From a virus, in the IMG/VR virus record IMGVR_UViG_3300046314_000021, positions 1 through 27,404 of that record: a stretch of DNA of 27,404 nucleotides; one strand, written 5' to 3'. Positions 8,278 to 15,577 of this stretch are shown here, one piece after another. The number at the start of each line of letters is the position of its first letter. Position 1 is the stretch's first letter. The notes beneath the pieces are model-generated. The model saw only the letters and a program-made list of their open reading frames with translations, was not told where the DNA came from and made no database searches. A program made the position numbers and the translations under genes.

Positions 8278-8994
8278 TTAGAGAATCTGGCCCTGTGCGC
8301 ATGGGTTGTTGATAACCCCAGCGCCGTAGCCAGTGTAAGTACCCGTGAGGGTAATAGAACCGGATGCAGTCGCGTTTTTATCGCCAGTGGTTCCGATAGC
8401 AGAGCCAGTGTAGATAGTGCGTCCATCGGGATCGAGAGCAGCTACCACGGTACTAGCGGGGATGCCAGTGCCGGACAATGCCATGCCGAGGAAGAAACCA
8501 TCGTAACCGGATGCACAGACAACCTTGCCAGAACCCAGCACAGTCGCAGCAGTAACGGTTTTTGTACCGGTTGCAGCGATGCGGTTGCGAGTGCCTAGCA
8601 GTTGTTTGCCAGCGGCTAAAGTTCCAGCGATACCAGCCGCTGCCACTGCTACGGCTGTATCAGCCGCAACGGTTGCATTGGTCTTGTACACTGCCAAACC
8701 TTCGGTTTGAACCCAGCCGTAAGAGCCAGAGGCAGTAGGAGCCATTGCCACGCCAAAGGCGAAACCTTGACCAGCGGTAGATGGCAACAGAGCGCCTTCA
8801 TAGAGTTCAGACCACATTACCAGCGAACCCTTGAGGATAGCTGCAGCTGATTTGATGTAGACAAACTTGCCCGTTCCCCAATAGGGATCCACGGCGGTAA
8901 CGGTCATGCCGAGGGGGTGACGTTGCACGGTGTCAGGGGCGAACCAGTCATTGAATGGTTGAGTGCCCAGAGTGGGGGAAATTGCTGAAAACAT
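8278..8994 (-). CDS. Putative capsid decoration/stabilising protein (238 aa)
   Basis: The protein opens FSAISPTLGTQPFNDWFAPD and GMTVTAVDPYWGTGKFVYIK, then shows a barrel-like part (ILKGSLVMWSELYEGALLP, GFAFGVAMAPTASGSYGWVQ). After that come Ala/Gly/Thr-rich strands, and it ends with a repetitive GTKTVTAATVLGSGKVVC-type region. Many phages encode a protein of this style, usually called decoration or head-stabilising, immediately after the major capsid gene. It is exactly placed for that role: capsid gene upstream with a 45-base gap, terminator downstream. The ribosome site AAAGGA is good. No known decoration motif is diagnostic, so the function is inferred from position. Confidence 0.55.
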   Translation of the reverse strand: MFSAISPTLGTQPFNDWFAPDTVQRHPLGMTVTAVDPYWGTGKFVYIKSAAAILKGSLVMWSELYEGALLPSTAGQGFAFGVAMAPTASGSYGWVQTEGLAVYKTNATVAADTAVAVAAAGIAGTLAAGKQLLGTRNRIAATGTKTVTAATVLGSGKVVCASGYDGFFLGMALSGTGIPASTVVAALDPDGRTIYTGSAIGTTGDKNATASGSITLTGTYTGYGAGVINNPCAQGQIL

Positions 8995-9013
8995 TTTGAT
9001 TCCTTTAAGTTAT

Positions 9014-9033
9014 GGGCCAGGTTCCCCCGGCCC
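9014..9033 (-). other. GC-rich RNA hairpin between capsid and decoration genes
   Basis: On the minus strand GGGCC pairs with GGCCC around a ten-base loop that can close by two further G-C pairs. No U-run follows, so it is not a standard intrinsic terminator. It may protect the 3' end of the capsid message or act as a processing site. It lies 20 bases upstream of the decoration gene start. Confidence 0.45.
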
Positions 9034-9039
9034 TATAAA

Positions 9040-10017
9040 TTACGCCTTACCAACGCCCTGGCGAGCGCGGTTAGAACATACCAAGTTACCTTGGAACAAC
9101 ACTGGAATAACCAATGCGTCTTGATTGACAGAACGCAGCTCTGGCATGATTTCCATATTTGCATCTTGATGAACAACCAACTCTAGGAAGTCGGAATTCA
9201 AGAAGTACATATGGTTAGCAGGGATGCCGGATGCGCTTGAATCAAAGAACACGTCAGCGGTCTTGTACTTCATGCTGATCATGCCGCCTTTACCTTCGTC
9301 AGCAGGAGCGTAACGCTTCAAAGACGATTGCGAGGCTTCATAGAAGCTGAAATAGTTCGAGTCCATAACGATCAAGTCAGGCGTATCGTTGCCACGGGTA
9401 CATTGCAGCCACAAAGGCAGCATGATGCCAGCTTCGATAGTTGCAGCGGAAACGGTGACAGCCTGAGTAGCAGCGCTGATTACTTGGTTTTGCCAGAATG
9501 GGAAGTTGGTGGAGTTGATACCACCCACAGTACCAGTGCCAAGGTCAGAAACCAATGCTTGAATGCCGTTCATCTGGTTAGATGCTGTACCGTCAGAGTA
9601 CAAGTCACCAGACAAGCCGTTAGCCATCGAACGCTGGGCATTTTTCAGCTTTGTTTTCACAAAGTTGATGATGCGATTGGAGCCGCTGTTAGTGCGAATT
9701 TCCAAACCGGAAGCGGCCACGTTAACAGCAACTTGTCGCCATGCATATTCAGCGGCAGAGATAACGTCAACAGCACCGACGTTCAAAACGTCAAAGCCGG
9801 AGTAACGTTGGTATGTGCTGTTAGCTGCGTAGTCCAAAGGCGTGACGATAGACAAGCCACCATCTTCCAAGCGGATACGACCTTTCTCTGTAATACGGCG
9901 ATACAGTGCATTGTGGTTGGAAACGTTATCGGCAACTTCTTTTTTGTGGTTGCGATAAGTAGTGCTCACCAGTTCGGTGAAGGTATTGAAAAGGGTGCTT
10001 TGACCGGGAGAGGCCAT
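9040..10017 (-). CDS. Major capsid protein (325 aa)
   Basis: The sequence has the features of an HK97-fold shell protein of moderate length. There is a helical N-terminal arm (LFNTFTELVSTTYRNHKKEV), a region of the E-loop type (GLSIVTPLDYAANSTYQRYS), and a long spine helix (NRIINFVKTKLKNAQRSMAN). Strand-rich P and A domains end with VIPVLFQGNLVCSNRARQGV, a common close for this family. It follows the scaffold gene by 17 bases and has a strong AGGAG site. No protease gene is seen next to it. The scaffold-capsid-decoration order supports the call strongly. Confidence 0.85.
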   Translation of the reverse strand: MASPGQSTLFNTFTELVSTTYRNHKKEVADNVSNHNALYRRITEKGRIRLEDGGLSIVTPLDYAANSTYQRYSGFDVLNVGAVDVISAAEYAWRQVAVNVAASGLEIRTNSGSNRIINFVKTKLKNAQRSMANGLSGDLYSDGTASNQMNGIQALVSDLGTGTVGGINSTNFPFWQNQVISAATQAVTVSAATIEAGIMLPLWLQCTRGNDTPDLIVMDSNYFSFYEASQSSLKRYAPADEGKGGMISMKYKTADVFFDSSASGIPANHMYFLNSDFLELVVHQDANMEIMPELRSVNQDALVIPVLFQGNLVCSNRARQGVGKA

Positions 10018-10034
10018 GATTAACTCCTAAAAGA

Positions 10035-11069
10035 TTAGATTAGACCCAGCTCGCGAGCTGTGTCCCTGATGGTGTCGTCGATGCTGCCAACGGCTCTTGC
10101 TGATGGCAAAGTACCCTTGCGAGATACATTAACCGCAGCCGCCTGCTTGGCAGATTGCGCTTTCTGAGTAGCAATCGCTTTCCTCTCAGTCTCTGCTTTG
10201 ACTTGCTGTTGGGCAAGCACTTGAGCGCGTACTGTCGGGTTAGCATAGATTGCCTTTTCATAGGCGTCTCGGAGGTCGGCAGCCATTCCAACCTGTATGA
10301 GGTCAGCCATGTCGTCCCGAACTGCCGCAAAATGCACGTTAGCGGGGTCGCTTGAGAATCTTTCTACTTCGCTGTTAAGCGTTGCGCTCTCTTGCTGCTG
10401 ACGTGCTTGGGTTTGTTGTGCAATCCAGCTTTCCATTTGGGTAAGCTTTTGTTGGAGTGCGTATGAGTTGCTATCAAATGGCGCGACTTGTGTTTGCGCC
10501 GCTTGGAGAATGTCAATTCCGTAGTCCGCTGCAATTTTGTGCAGCATTTGTACTTTCTGCTCTGAGCTTCCAGTGCGCAGCATAGAGTCAGCTTGTAATA
10601 AGCCTTGAACCGCCACATCGGGAGCCATGCCCGTAGCTTCAATGTTGCGCATGTATGGCGATAGCGCATTGCGCATCGTGTCACCGAATTGTGCTTTTTC
10701 GCGGTACTGCTCTAACCCACGGTGCATTTCATCCGAGCGACGGATAAACTCTTGCATCACTACGGGGTCTTTTGCAATAGCGCTGGCCGCTTCTTTGCGT
10801 AAACCCAATCGCTGCAATTCAGTGGGGATAGTTACTTGCTCTGGCTCAGTAGCGGCAATCTCTGGTGCGACTTCTTCGCTTGCCTCGGGCTCTGCGGGTT
10901 TGGGCTCTGTTGGCTCTGTTGGAGTTTCTTTTGATGTGAACCTGCCATTTTCGTCTCGATCATCGGCACGGGATTCGATATTCTCCAAAGTTTGCCGGAT
11001 GGTATCGTCCATCGAAAGCGCTTCGGGTTTTTCAATTTCCTCTGTTGAGAGGTCCGCATCATCTTGCAT
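10035..11069 (-). CDS. Scaffolding protein (344 aa)
   Basis: Composition is that of a phage scaffold: acidic, Gln/Ala/Glu-rich and largely helical. The N-terminus contains ENGRFTSK (the D-E-N-G-R-F motif frequent in such proteins) and a Pro/Glu-rich linker at about residues 48-70 (TEPTEPKPAEPEASEEV). The centre and C-terminal half are long helices (LTQMESWIAQQTQARQQQES, KAETERKAIATQKAQSAKQ), and a basic patch near the end (NVSRKG) may contact the capsid protein. It lies directly upstream of the capsid gene and has a GGAGTAAAA ribosome site. The C-terminal segment GSIDDTIRDTARELG echoes the N-terminal MDDTIRQTLENI, an internal similarity worth noting. Confidence 0.75.
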   Translation of the reverse strand: MQDDADLSTEEIEKPEALSMDDTIRQTLENIESRADDRDENGRFTSKETPTEPTEPKPAEPEASEEVAPEIAATEPEQVTIPTELQRLGLRKEAASAIAKDPVVMQEFIRRSDEMHRGLEQYREKAQFGDTMRNALSPYMRNIEATGMAPDVAVQGLLQADSMLRTGSSEQKVQMLHKIAADYGIDILQAAQTQVAPFDSNSYALQQKLTQMESWIAQQTQARQQQESATLNSEVERFSSDPANVHFAAVRDDMADLIQVGMAADLRDAYEKAIYANPTVRAQVLAQQQVKAETERKAIATQKAQSAKQAAAVNVSRKGTLPSARAVGSIDDTIRDTARELGLI

Positions 11070-11083
11070 TTTTACTCCAATTT

Positions 11084-11097
11084 CTGCTATATAGCAG
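11084..11097. repeat. Perfect 14-bp palindrome upstream of scaffold gene
   Basis: CTGCTAT followed at once by ATAGCAG forms a perfect palindrome in the 35-base gap between the 132-residue gene and the scaffold gene. With no loop it would make a poor RNA hairpin, so a protein binding site is the more natural reading. It may also be chance. Confidence 0.35.
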
Positions 11098-11104
11098 GGT
11101 TATA

Positions 11105-11503
11105 TCACAAAGCGTTAGATAATATTGATTTCTTATCATCGCTGAGTGAATGATAAGCGCCAACTACTGCGTTTTCAATGGCAGTATCTTTTTGCTTTTC
11201 CTCGATTTTAACTCGTTCGCTTGCAGCTTTGCGCTCTGATTCCATACCCTCCCAAGGGCGGGAGTTATTACGGGCCATATCGTCACGGCGCTGCGATGGT
11301 GTGTCAATCCATTTTCCACTAATAGGCGATTGATAAGACGGCATTACATAAACGGAAGCTGTGCGCGTTGGGTAAGCGTGCATTATTAGTTTGTCAATCC
11401 ATCCCTGCTCTGGGTCTTGGTAATACTTGCCGTTGTTTGCTATCCATGTAGCTTTATCAGATTCTGAAAATCCCAATTGCTCTTGTATCTTTGAATAGTT
11501 CAT
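11105..11503 (-). CDS. Conserved phage head-region protein (132 aa)
   Basis: The central segment YVMPSYQSPISGKWIDTPSQ, followed by RRDDMARNNSRPWEGMESE, is recognisable from a family of short phage proteins encoded between portal and capsid genes. They share a 'SPI.GK.I.s..qRr.dm....rPWEG' pattern. Their function is unknown. The C-terminal third is a charged helix (ERVKIEEKQKDTAIENAV). A GGGG-type site overlaps the upstream stop region, and two bases separate the genes. A morphogenesis role is likely from location only. Confidence 0.6.
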   Translation of the reverse strand: MNYSKIQEQLGFSESDKATWIANNGKYYQDPEQGWIDKLIMHAYPTRTASVYVMPSYQSPISGKWIDTPSQRRDDMARNNSRPWEGMESERKAASERVKIEEKQKDTAIENAVVGAYHSLSDDKKSILSNAL

Positions 11504-11505
11504 AT

Positions 11506-12489
11506 TTACCCCATTAAAAGCATCATTGCTTCTTCGTCGTCGTCTTCAATATCTCGCTCAATATTGCGGATAGATTGTATTTCAGCCGATAACCAATCAA
11601 TGAACTTGCGCTCTTGCGTGTAATCGATTCGAGGTATCTCGGCCTTTGCTTCGCGCTTAATCTCTGCCACCACGGCAGGCGCTGGCGCAAACCCCATCAA
11701 TTGTTGATAAGTGGCCTCGATGGTTGATTCAATAGCATCTTCGCGAAGCTGCTTTTTCTGCCACGTCTTTTTATTCCAGCCAGTATGCTTATTGTGGTGA
11801 AACGCATCATCGCCTCCCAATTTGGTAGGAGTTAAGACCGACGACGTGCGAGTGGCAATCGCGGATATTGAACCCAATTGTCCAACGATAGCGCCGCTAT
11901 ATGTGTGCAGTGATTGGTGGACTGCAACGCCTGCAATTGAGCCTATTTGACCAACAAGAGCGCCGCTAGTAGCATGACTTACGACTGCACCGGATCGAGT
12001 AGCAGAACCAGCAAGCAATGCGCTTTGGCCAATTAACGCGCCAGAAGACGATATTGCTCTAGTCCGATTCGATGCACCAGAGATTGATGCGCCAGGACCA
12101 ACGATAGCACCTGTTGTATCATGGCTCAAAACTGCACCAGAGCGAGCCGCAGAGCCTGCCAGCAATGAAGACTGCCCCGCCAATACGCCAGACGTTGCCA
12201 TCGAGCGGATTCTGTTAGCAGTTCCAGCCAAAGAACCGCCAGGGCCAATCAATGCACCAGTGGCAGAGAATGCGTGTATGCGTGTTGCAGTGCCTGATAC
12301 AGCACCAATCTGTCCAGATAAAGCACCAGACGTGCTGAAAGCATGAAGCCGCGCCGCAGAGCCAGATACAGACCCAATAACGCCAACGATCGCCCCGCTT
12401 GTATCGTGCGTAACCGTAGTTGGAGGGGTAGAAGCTCCCGAGCTAAGTGCCGATATAGGCTGCGAGCCTAGTGTATTTATACCTAGCAA
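11506..12489 (-). CDS. Eight-repeat structural protein with acidic helical tail (327 aa)
   Basis: After a short leader, about 190 residues consist of eight repeats of 23-26 residues with the pattern (S/T)GA(I/L)-x-G-(Q/P)-x(3)-(I/L)-(S/A)-G-x-A-x-R, which suggests a beta-solenoid or stacked-hairpin fold. The repeats are followed by a basic linker (HHNKHTGWNKKTWQKKQLR) and a helical region ending in a strongly acidic run (ERDIEDDDEEAMMLLMG). Start choice: a GTG at 12504 has no usable ribosome site, whereas a TTG at 12489 has GGGAG eight bases upstream. I chose the TTG, which overlaps the upstream stop by seven bases. The family was not recognised. Position among head genes suggests a capsid or neck-attached fibre or decoration. 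Confidence 0.6.
   Translation of the reverse strand: MLGINTLGSQPISALSSGASTPPTTVTHDTSGAIVGVIGSVSGSAARLHAFSTSGALSGQIGAVSGTATRIHAFSATGALIGPGGSLAGTANRIRSMATSGVLAGQSSLLAGSAARSGAVLSHDTTGAIVGPGASISGASNRTRAISSSGALIGQSALLAGSATRSGAVVSHATSGALVGQIGSIAGVAVHQSLHTYSGAIVGQLGSISAIATRTSSVLTPTKLGGDDAFHHNKHTGWNKKTWQKKQLREDAIESTIEATYQQLMGFAPAPAVVAEIKREAKAEIPRIDYTQERKFIDWLSAEIQSIRNIERDIEDDDEEAMMLLMG
11839..12408 (-). repeat. Eight tandem degenerate repeats of about 72 bases
   Basis: This is the part of the gene encoding repeated (S/T)GA(I/L) units, spaced 23, 23, 23, 25, 23, 26 and 23 residues apart. DNA copies are visibly related (variants of GGCGCTxxTTGG and GCxGGTTCTGC on the minus strand) but have diverged, so the array is old or held by protein structure, not recently expanded. 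Confidence 0.75.
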
Positions 12490-12665
12490 GGCAGTAACTC
12501 CCACCTACCAGCGGGACATTTTGCGGCTATTAGGATTGACTTACCCGCCAATGGGCAGTTACACAGTCCACATACGTCACTACCAAAGCGCACAACTTTT
12601 TCCGGACACTCTTTGCAAGTTTCCAGTCTCTTTTCGCGCTGCACTTTGGTAGTGATGATGTTCAT
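12483..12665 (-). CDS. Small Cys-rich putative zinc-binding protein (60 aa)
   Basis: It has six cysteines grouped as CKEC, CGLCNC and C-P-A-G-R-W, a pattern (C-x2-C ... C-x2-C-x-C ... C-P-x-G-x-W) seen in small phage proteins that probably bind zinc or stabilise a virion part. The ATG is only three bases from the T-run of the terminator at 12668-12696 and has no Shine-Dalgarno sequence. Translation therefore probably relies on read-through mRNA or on a different start. Its end overlaps the start of the eight-repeat gene. The function is unknown. Confidence 0.6.
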   Translation of the reverse strand: MNIITTKVQREKRLETCKECPEKVVRFGSDVCGLCNCPLAGKSILIAAKCPAGRWELLPC

Positions 12666-12667
12666 AG

Positions 12668-12696
12668 TAAAAGGGGCGGCGATTAAACCGCCCCAA
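12668..12696 (-). terminator. Intrinsic terminator after the coiled-coil gene
   Basis: On the minus strand GGGGCGG and CCGCCCC make a seven-pair G-C stem with an eight-base loop, followed by TTTT. It lies four bases after the stop of the 293-residue gene and directly before the start of the 60-residue gene. Confidence 0.75.
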
Positions 12697-12700
12697 TTGA

Positions 12701-13582
12701 TTAGCTCAGGTTCATTTTAGAACGCATCGCAGCACGGAATGCGCTACCGATAGCGGCGCAATCAATGTCTTTGATCTCGTTCTTATGGATGAAGCGACCA
12801 TGCTGTTCTTCGTTGCGGTCGTCCAGCTCACGGATGGCGGCAGCGTTAGCCGCAGCAGCGGCTGTAGCAGCGTCGGCCTTGACAGAAGCAGCGTCAGCTT
12901 TGACGGATGCGGCGGCAGCGGCCAAAGATGCAGCAGCGGCGGCGGCGGATGCAGCAGTGATGTCACCAGCCTTGACTTCCAGCGTTTGGATGCGTGATGT
13001 TAGGTCAGCAATGGCGGTAGCTTGAGCAGCATCGCTAGACTTGAGTGCAGTTACATCGCTAACAACGGCAGCGATAGCGGTATTGATTGCAGTGCAATCG
13101 CAAGAACCACCACCACCAGCGGCAACGGATGCCTCCAGTGTTGCAATGGTTGTTTGCAGAGTTGTAACGCTGGCAGCTACGGATGCAATAGCAGCAGCGT
13201 TGGCAGCATCGCCAGCAACACGGGCAGCGGCTTCAGCGGTGATAGCGTCTTGAATAGCAGCAACAGCAGCGGTCAGGTCAGCTACAGCGGTAGATGCCTC
13301 AAGCGAAGTGATGCGGCTTGACAGTGCCGTCAGTTGGCTGACGATAGCCTGTGCAGTAGCAGCATCAGATGCATTGTCAGACTGCATCAAAGCATTGAGG
13401 GTAGCGATCTGTGCCGTGACAGCAGCAATATCAACACCTTCGAGTTGCAATACAGCATTGATCTTTTCGTTTACCGCCAAGCCAACTTCGTCACCGAAGG
13501 TAGTAGCCAAGCAAGTGACCAAAGAGGTCAAGTTGTCGTTATAAGTACCCACTAATGGGTCGTGAAAATCATGAGATGACAT
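12701..13582 (-). CDS. Alanine-rich coiled-coil virion protein (293 aa)
   Basis: A globular N-terminus (HDFHDPLVGTYNDNLTSLVT) is followed by roughly 200 residues of Ala-rich heptad-like helix (SSRITSLEASTAVADLTAAV, ATIADL-type repeats). The helix is broken at about residue 155 by GGGGSCDC and again by an Ala-only stretch with two VKADAAS units. The C-terminus is charged (ELDDRNEEQHGRF). This resembles trimeric coiled-coil shafts of phage fibres and whiskers. AAGGG lies seven bases before the ATG. The gene is bracketed by intrinsic terminators on both sides. A fibre, whisker or neck role is inferred. Confidence 0.6.
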   Translation of the reverse strand: MSSHDFHDPLVGTYNDNLTSLVTCLATTFGDEVGLAVNEKINAVLQLEGVDIAAVTAQIATLNALMQSDNASDAATAQAIVSQLTALSSRITSLEASTAVADLTAAVAAIQDAITAEAAARVAGDAANAAAIASVAASVTTLQTTIATLEASVAAGGGGSCDCTAINTAIAAVVSDVTALKSSDAAQATAIADLTSRIQTLEVKAGDITAASAAAAAASLAAAAASVKADAASVKADAATAAAAANAAAIRELDDRNEEQHGRFIHKNEIKDIDCAAIGSAFRAAMRSKMNLS

Positions 13583-13593
13583 TAAAAAGCCCT

Positions 13594-13621
13594 TAAAAAA
13601 ACCGACGCTTACGTGGTCGGG
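13594..13621 (-). terminator. Intrinsic terminator overlapping the end of the 58-aa gene
   Basis: On the minus strand CCGAC and GTCGG form a five-pair stem with a nine-base loop, then seven T residues. The stop codon of the 58-residue gene lies inside the loop, so ribosomes finishing that gene would sit on the hairpin and could suppress termination. The T-run runs into the ribosome site of the next gene. Confidence 0.6.
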
Positions 13622-13785
13622 GTTACGTCACCACAGCAGTCCGTACCGTTAAGCACAGCTTGCAATTGTTGAATTTTTGAGAGTTGCGCGTTTACTTCCG
13701 CTTCAATAATGCAGCGCAGTAACTCGCCAATCTGAGCGCCTGCGTCAATCATGACGCATTGCAACTTTTCCTCTAATTCGTTCAT
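13609..13785 (-). CDS. Small Cys-containing helical protein (58 aa)
   Basis: The start is the ATG at 13785, which overlaps the upstream stop as ATGA and has GGAGG about nine bases before it. An in-frame upstream extension exists but lacks such support. The protein (MNELEEKLQCVMIDAGAQIG) is mostly one amphipathic helix and ends with a CCGD motif. Not recognised. Small coiled-coil proteins like this sometimes pair with fibre or decoration proteins. Its stop codon lies within the terminator that separates it from the 293-residue gene. Confidence 0.6.
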   Translation of the reverse strand: MNELEEKLQCVMIDAGAQIGELLRCIIEAEVNAQLSKIQQLQAVLNGTDCCGDVTPTT

Positions 13786-14237
13786 AGTTGGGTTTCCTCC
13801 ACCCACCGACCCCAGTTGTCGTAGTAGTAATGGCGCTCGAAACATATTCCAATAGGAGACACTTCGGTGATCTTGCGCAAACGACCAGCGTCATATTCAA
13901 GAATCTGATAAGTGCTTGAGCCGGGGTAGTCTATGCGTACTAATTGGCCTTTGTCGTCATACGTCATAGTGCGCAGCGGTGCGCCAAGAATGTCGGTGTA
14001 ATTAATTGGAGTCGCTACCACTTCGGGCGCAACTTCCACCGGTGCAACTACTTCAGGGATAACGATTGGGTCTGGTGGAATTGGAAACGCTGGAATTACC
14101 GTTCCCATGTTTTGCGAGCCAAGCAATGGAGGTGTGACCGTATTGCCAAGTTCGTCGCAATAGCGGATTACTTGACCAGCAAAGACCTCTTGTAGAAGTA
14201 ATGTGCCGTCTTCATAAAGGATGTTGAAATACTGCAT
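13782..14237 (-). CDS. YD-repeat-like phage protein (151 aa)
   Basis: The N-terminal part (MQYFNILYEDGTLLLQEVFA) leads into a Pro/Val-rich linker (IPPDPIVIPEVVAPVEVAPE). The C-terminal half has two or three units like YDDKGQLVRIDYP, YDAGRLRKITEV and YYDNWGRWVEET, which resemble YD (RHS-type) beta-hairpin repeats. The architecture suggests a small beta-rich attachment or decoration protein. No strong ribosome site is evident (only GG at the usual distance), and three bases separate it from the upstream stop. The family was not recognised with certainty. Confidence 0.55.
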   Translation of the reverse strand: MQYFNILYEDGTLLLQEVFAGQVIRYCDELGNTVTPPLLGSQNMGTVIPAFPIPPDPIVIPEVVAPVEVAPEVVATPINYTDILGAPLRTMTYDDKGQLVRIDYPGSSTYQILEYDAGRLRKITEVSPIGICFERHYYYDNWGRWVEETQL

Positions 14238-14240
14238 GGT

Positions 14241-15125
14241 TTACCATTGTGTGATGATGCAATTAGCAGTACCGCCAACGCCTATTCTGCCATCTAATTG
14301 ACCAGTGATTCTACCGCCGGAACCACCACCACCACACCCGACGGAACCATGACCACCGCCACCGGATGCACCAGTAGTTCCGCCACCAGAAGACCCGCCA
14401 CATCCCGGCGTTGGCAGGAAGATGTTGTTGTAATACTCAACACCAGAACCGCCATTGGTTCCCGCGCTTGATGCTCCACCCGATGTAGCAGCCGCACGGG
14501 TTAACCACACGCCAGTCGCTGTAAACGCCCCACCAGCCGTACCCACAGCAGCCGCAGCAGGAAGACCACCGCCGCCAGTACCTCCAGCTACGATCAATCC
14601 AGTAGTGGGAGCCGTCAAGGCAGCGGCGGCAACCGTGGTGCCTCCGATAATGCCAGCTTGACCTGCAAGTAAGTTGTAAAAGCCACCACCCGCCCGAGGC
14701 ATAGTTGCAATGGTTGCGATTGCACCAGCAGCACCAGCCGCGCCAGCCGTAGCGCCAGTAGCATTGCCGCCGTTTCCACCAGCGTTAGCAATGGCAAGTA
14801 CGCTTTGAGCCGTAGTTGTACGGTCAAACGAAACGTAAGACGCTACCGCAGCGCCGCCATAGGCCAAGCTGATGTATAACACATCCGGTAGCATGTAAGC
14901 AGGGATAAGCACCGAGGTCTGGCCACCAGAGCCACCACCACCGCCGCCAGCCGCTGTACTATTTGCACCCACCGCACCAGTGCCACCATTGCCACCAGCA
15001 CCCAGCAACAAGATATGCACCATTGATGCGGTCTTGCGCTTAGTCCATGTATGCCACGCCCCACCCGCAGTTATGCTGTTGCCGAAAAAGTCAGTTACTT
15101 CCGCGCCTTGGGGAGTGCCGAACAT
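14241..15125 (-). CDS. Glycine-rich adhesin-like structural protein (294 aa)
   Basis: The N-terminal 30 residues (VTDFFGNSITAGGAWHTWTK) are followed by a long region dominated by Gly, Ala, Thr and Ser, with Gly-only runs such as AAGGGGGGSGG and CGGGGSGG. The pattern resembles glycine-rich domains of phage tail-tip adhesins, which can pack as polyglycine-II helices, and of putative surface decoration proteins. It ends TANCIITQW. The start overlaps the upstream stop as TAATG. Here it lies between portal and capsid genes instead of at the tail end, so it may decorate the head or neck. Adhesion is a hypothesis. Confidence 0.55.
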   Translation of the reverse strand: MFGTPQGAEVTDFFGNSITAGGAWHTWTKRKTASMVHILLLGAGGNGGTGAVGANSTAAGGGGGGSGGQTSVLIPAYMLPDVLYISLAYGGAAVASYVSFDRTTTAQSVLAIANAGGNGGNATGATAGAAGAAGAIATIATMPRAGGGFYNLLAGQAGIIGGTTVAAAALTAPTTGLIVAGGTGGGGLPAAAAVGTAGGAFTATGVWLTRAAATSGGASSAGTNGGSGVEYYNNIFLPTPGCGGSSGGGTTGASGGGGHGSVGCGGGGSGGRITGQLDGRIGVGGTANCIITQW

Positions 15126-15574
15126 TAGTATTGCCCAGCGATTGGAGTGATCACCCAGCCAGCAGCCACAGCCGTGCCTAGGCCGACGTAAATTTTGAAC
15201 CCAGCCGGGATAGCCAGCGCACCGCCTGACATAACAAACTCAGGCGAAACAAGTGCAGCCGTTGCGCTTGCAGTCGTTGCGGGTAAGGTGATCTCACCAA
15301 TAAAAGTATTGTTGGCGGCAGTCGTGTTGACTGCGCCGTTATTGATAAAGATTCGCGCAACGGTTTGCACGTTCGTACCCGCAGGTGTGAACTTCAAACG
15401 CTCGATACGTGCGCCGTCCGCACCTGCGGTAAACACCAGCGAAGTATTTGCACTAATGCCAGTGTAGTCAGCAGCGGCGAGTGTAATGGCTTGGTTCATA
15501 CCAGTCGTGCCATCCTTGGACAGGTCGCCTTTTGCTATCCAGATTGGCTGTACGTTTCCAGTAGTCGTGCTCAT
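15125..15574 (-). CDS. Beta-rich phage structural protein (149 aa)
   Basis: This is a compact Thr/Ala/Gly-rich protein with alternating strands (TSLVFTAGADGARIERLKFT, TVARIFINNGAVNTTAANNT, FKIYVGLGTAVAAGWVITPI). The plan (small ligand-free beta-sandwich, 'RIERLKF..aGTN..tvaRiFiNNG') is common among uncharacterised phage structural proteins encoded near portal and capsid. AAGGG lies upstream of the ATG. The stop overlaps the Gly-rich gene's start. Probably a decoration or fibre-associated protein. Confidence 0.55.
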   Translation of the reverse strand: MSTTTGNVQPIWIAKGDLSKDGTTGMNQAITLAAADYTGISANTSLVFTAGADGARIERLKFTPAGTNVQTVARIFINNGAVNTTAANNTFIGEITLPATTASATAALVSPEFVMSGGALAIPAGFKIYVGLGTAVAAGWVITPIAGQY

Positions 15575-15577
15575 GTT

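Noticed and set aside
9328-10023. Long plus-strand frame of 231 codons opposite the capsid gene
   Set aside because: It is a shadow of the highly recognisable capsid gene, with no ribosome site and no protein-like features of its own.
11839-12408. Tandem DNA repeats considered as a CRISPR or satellite array
   Set aside because: Unit length varies by whole codons and follows a protein repeat in an open reading frame.
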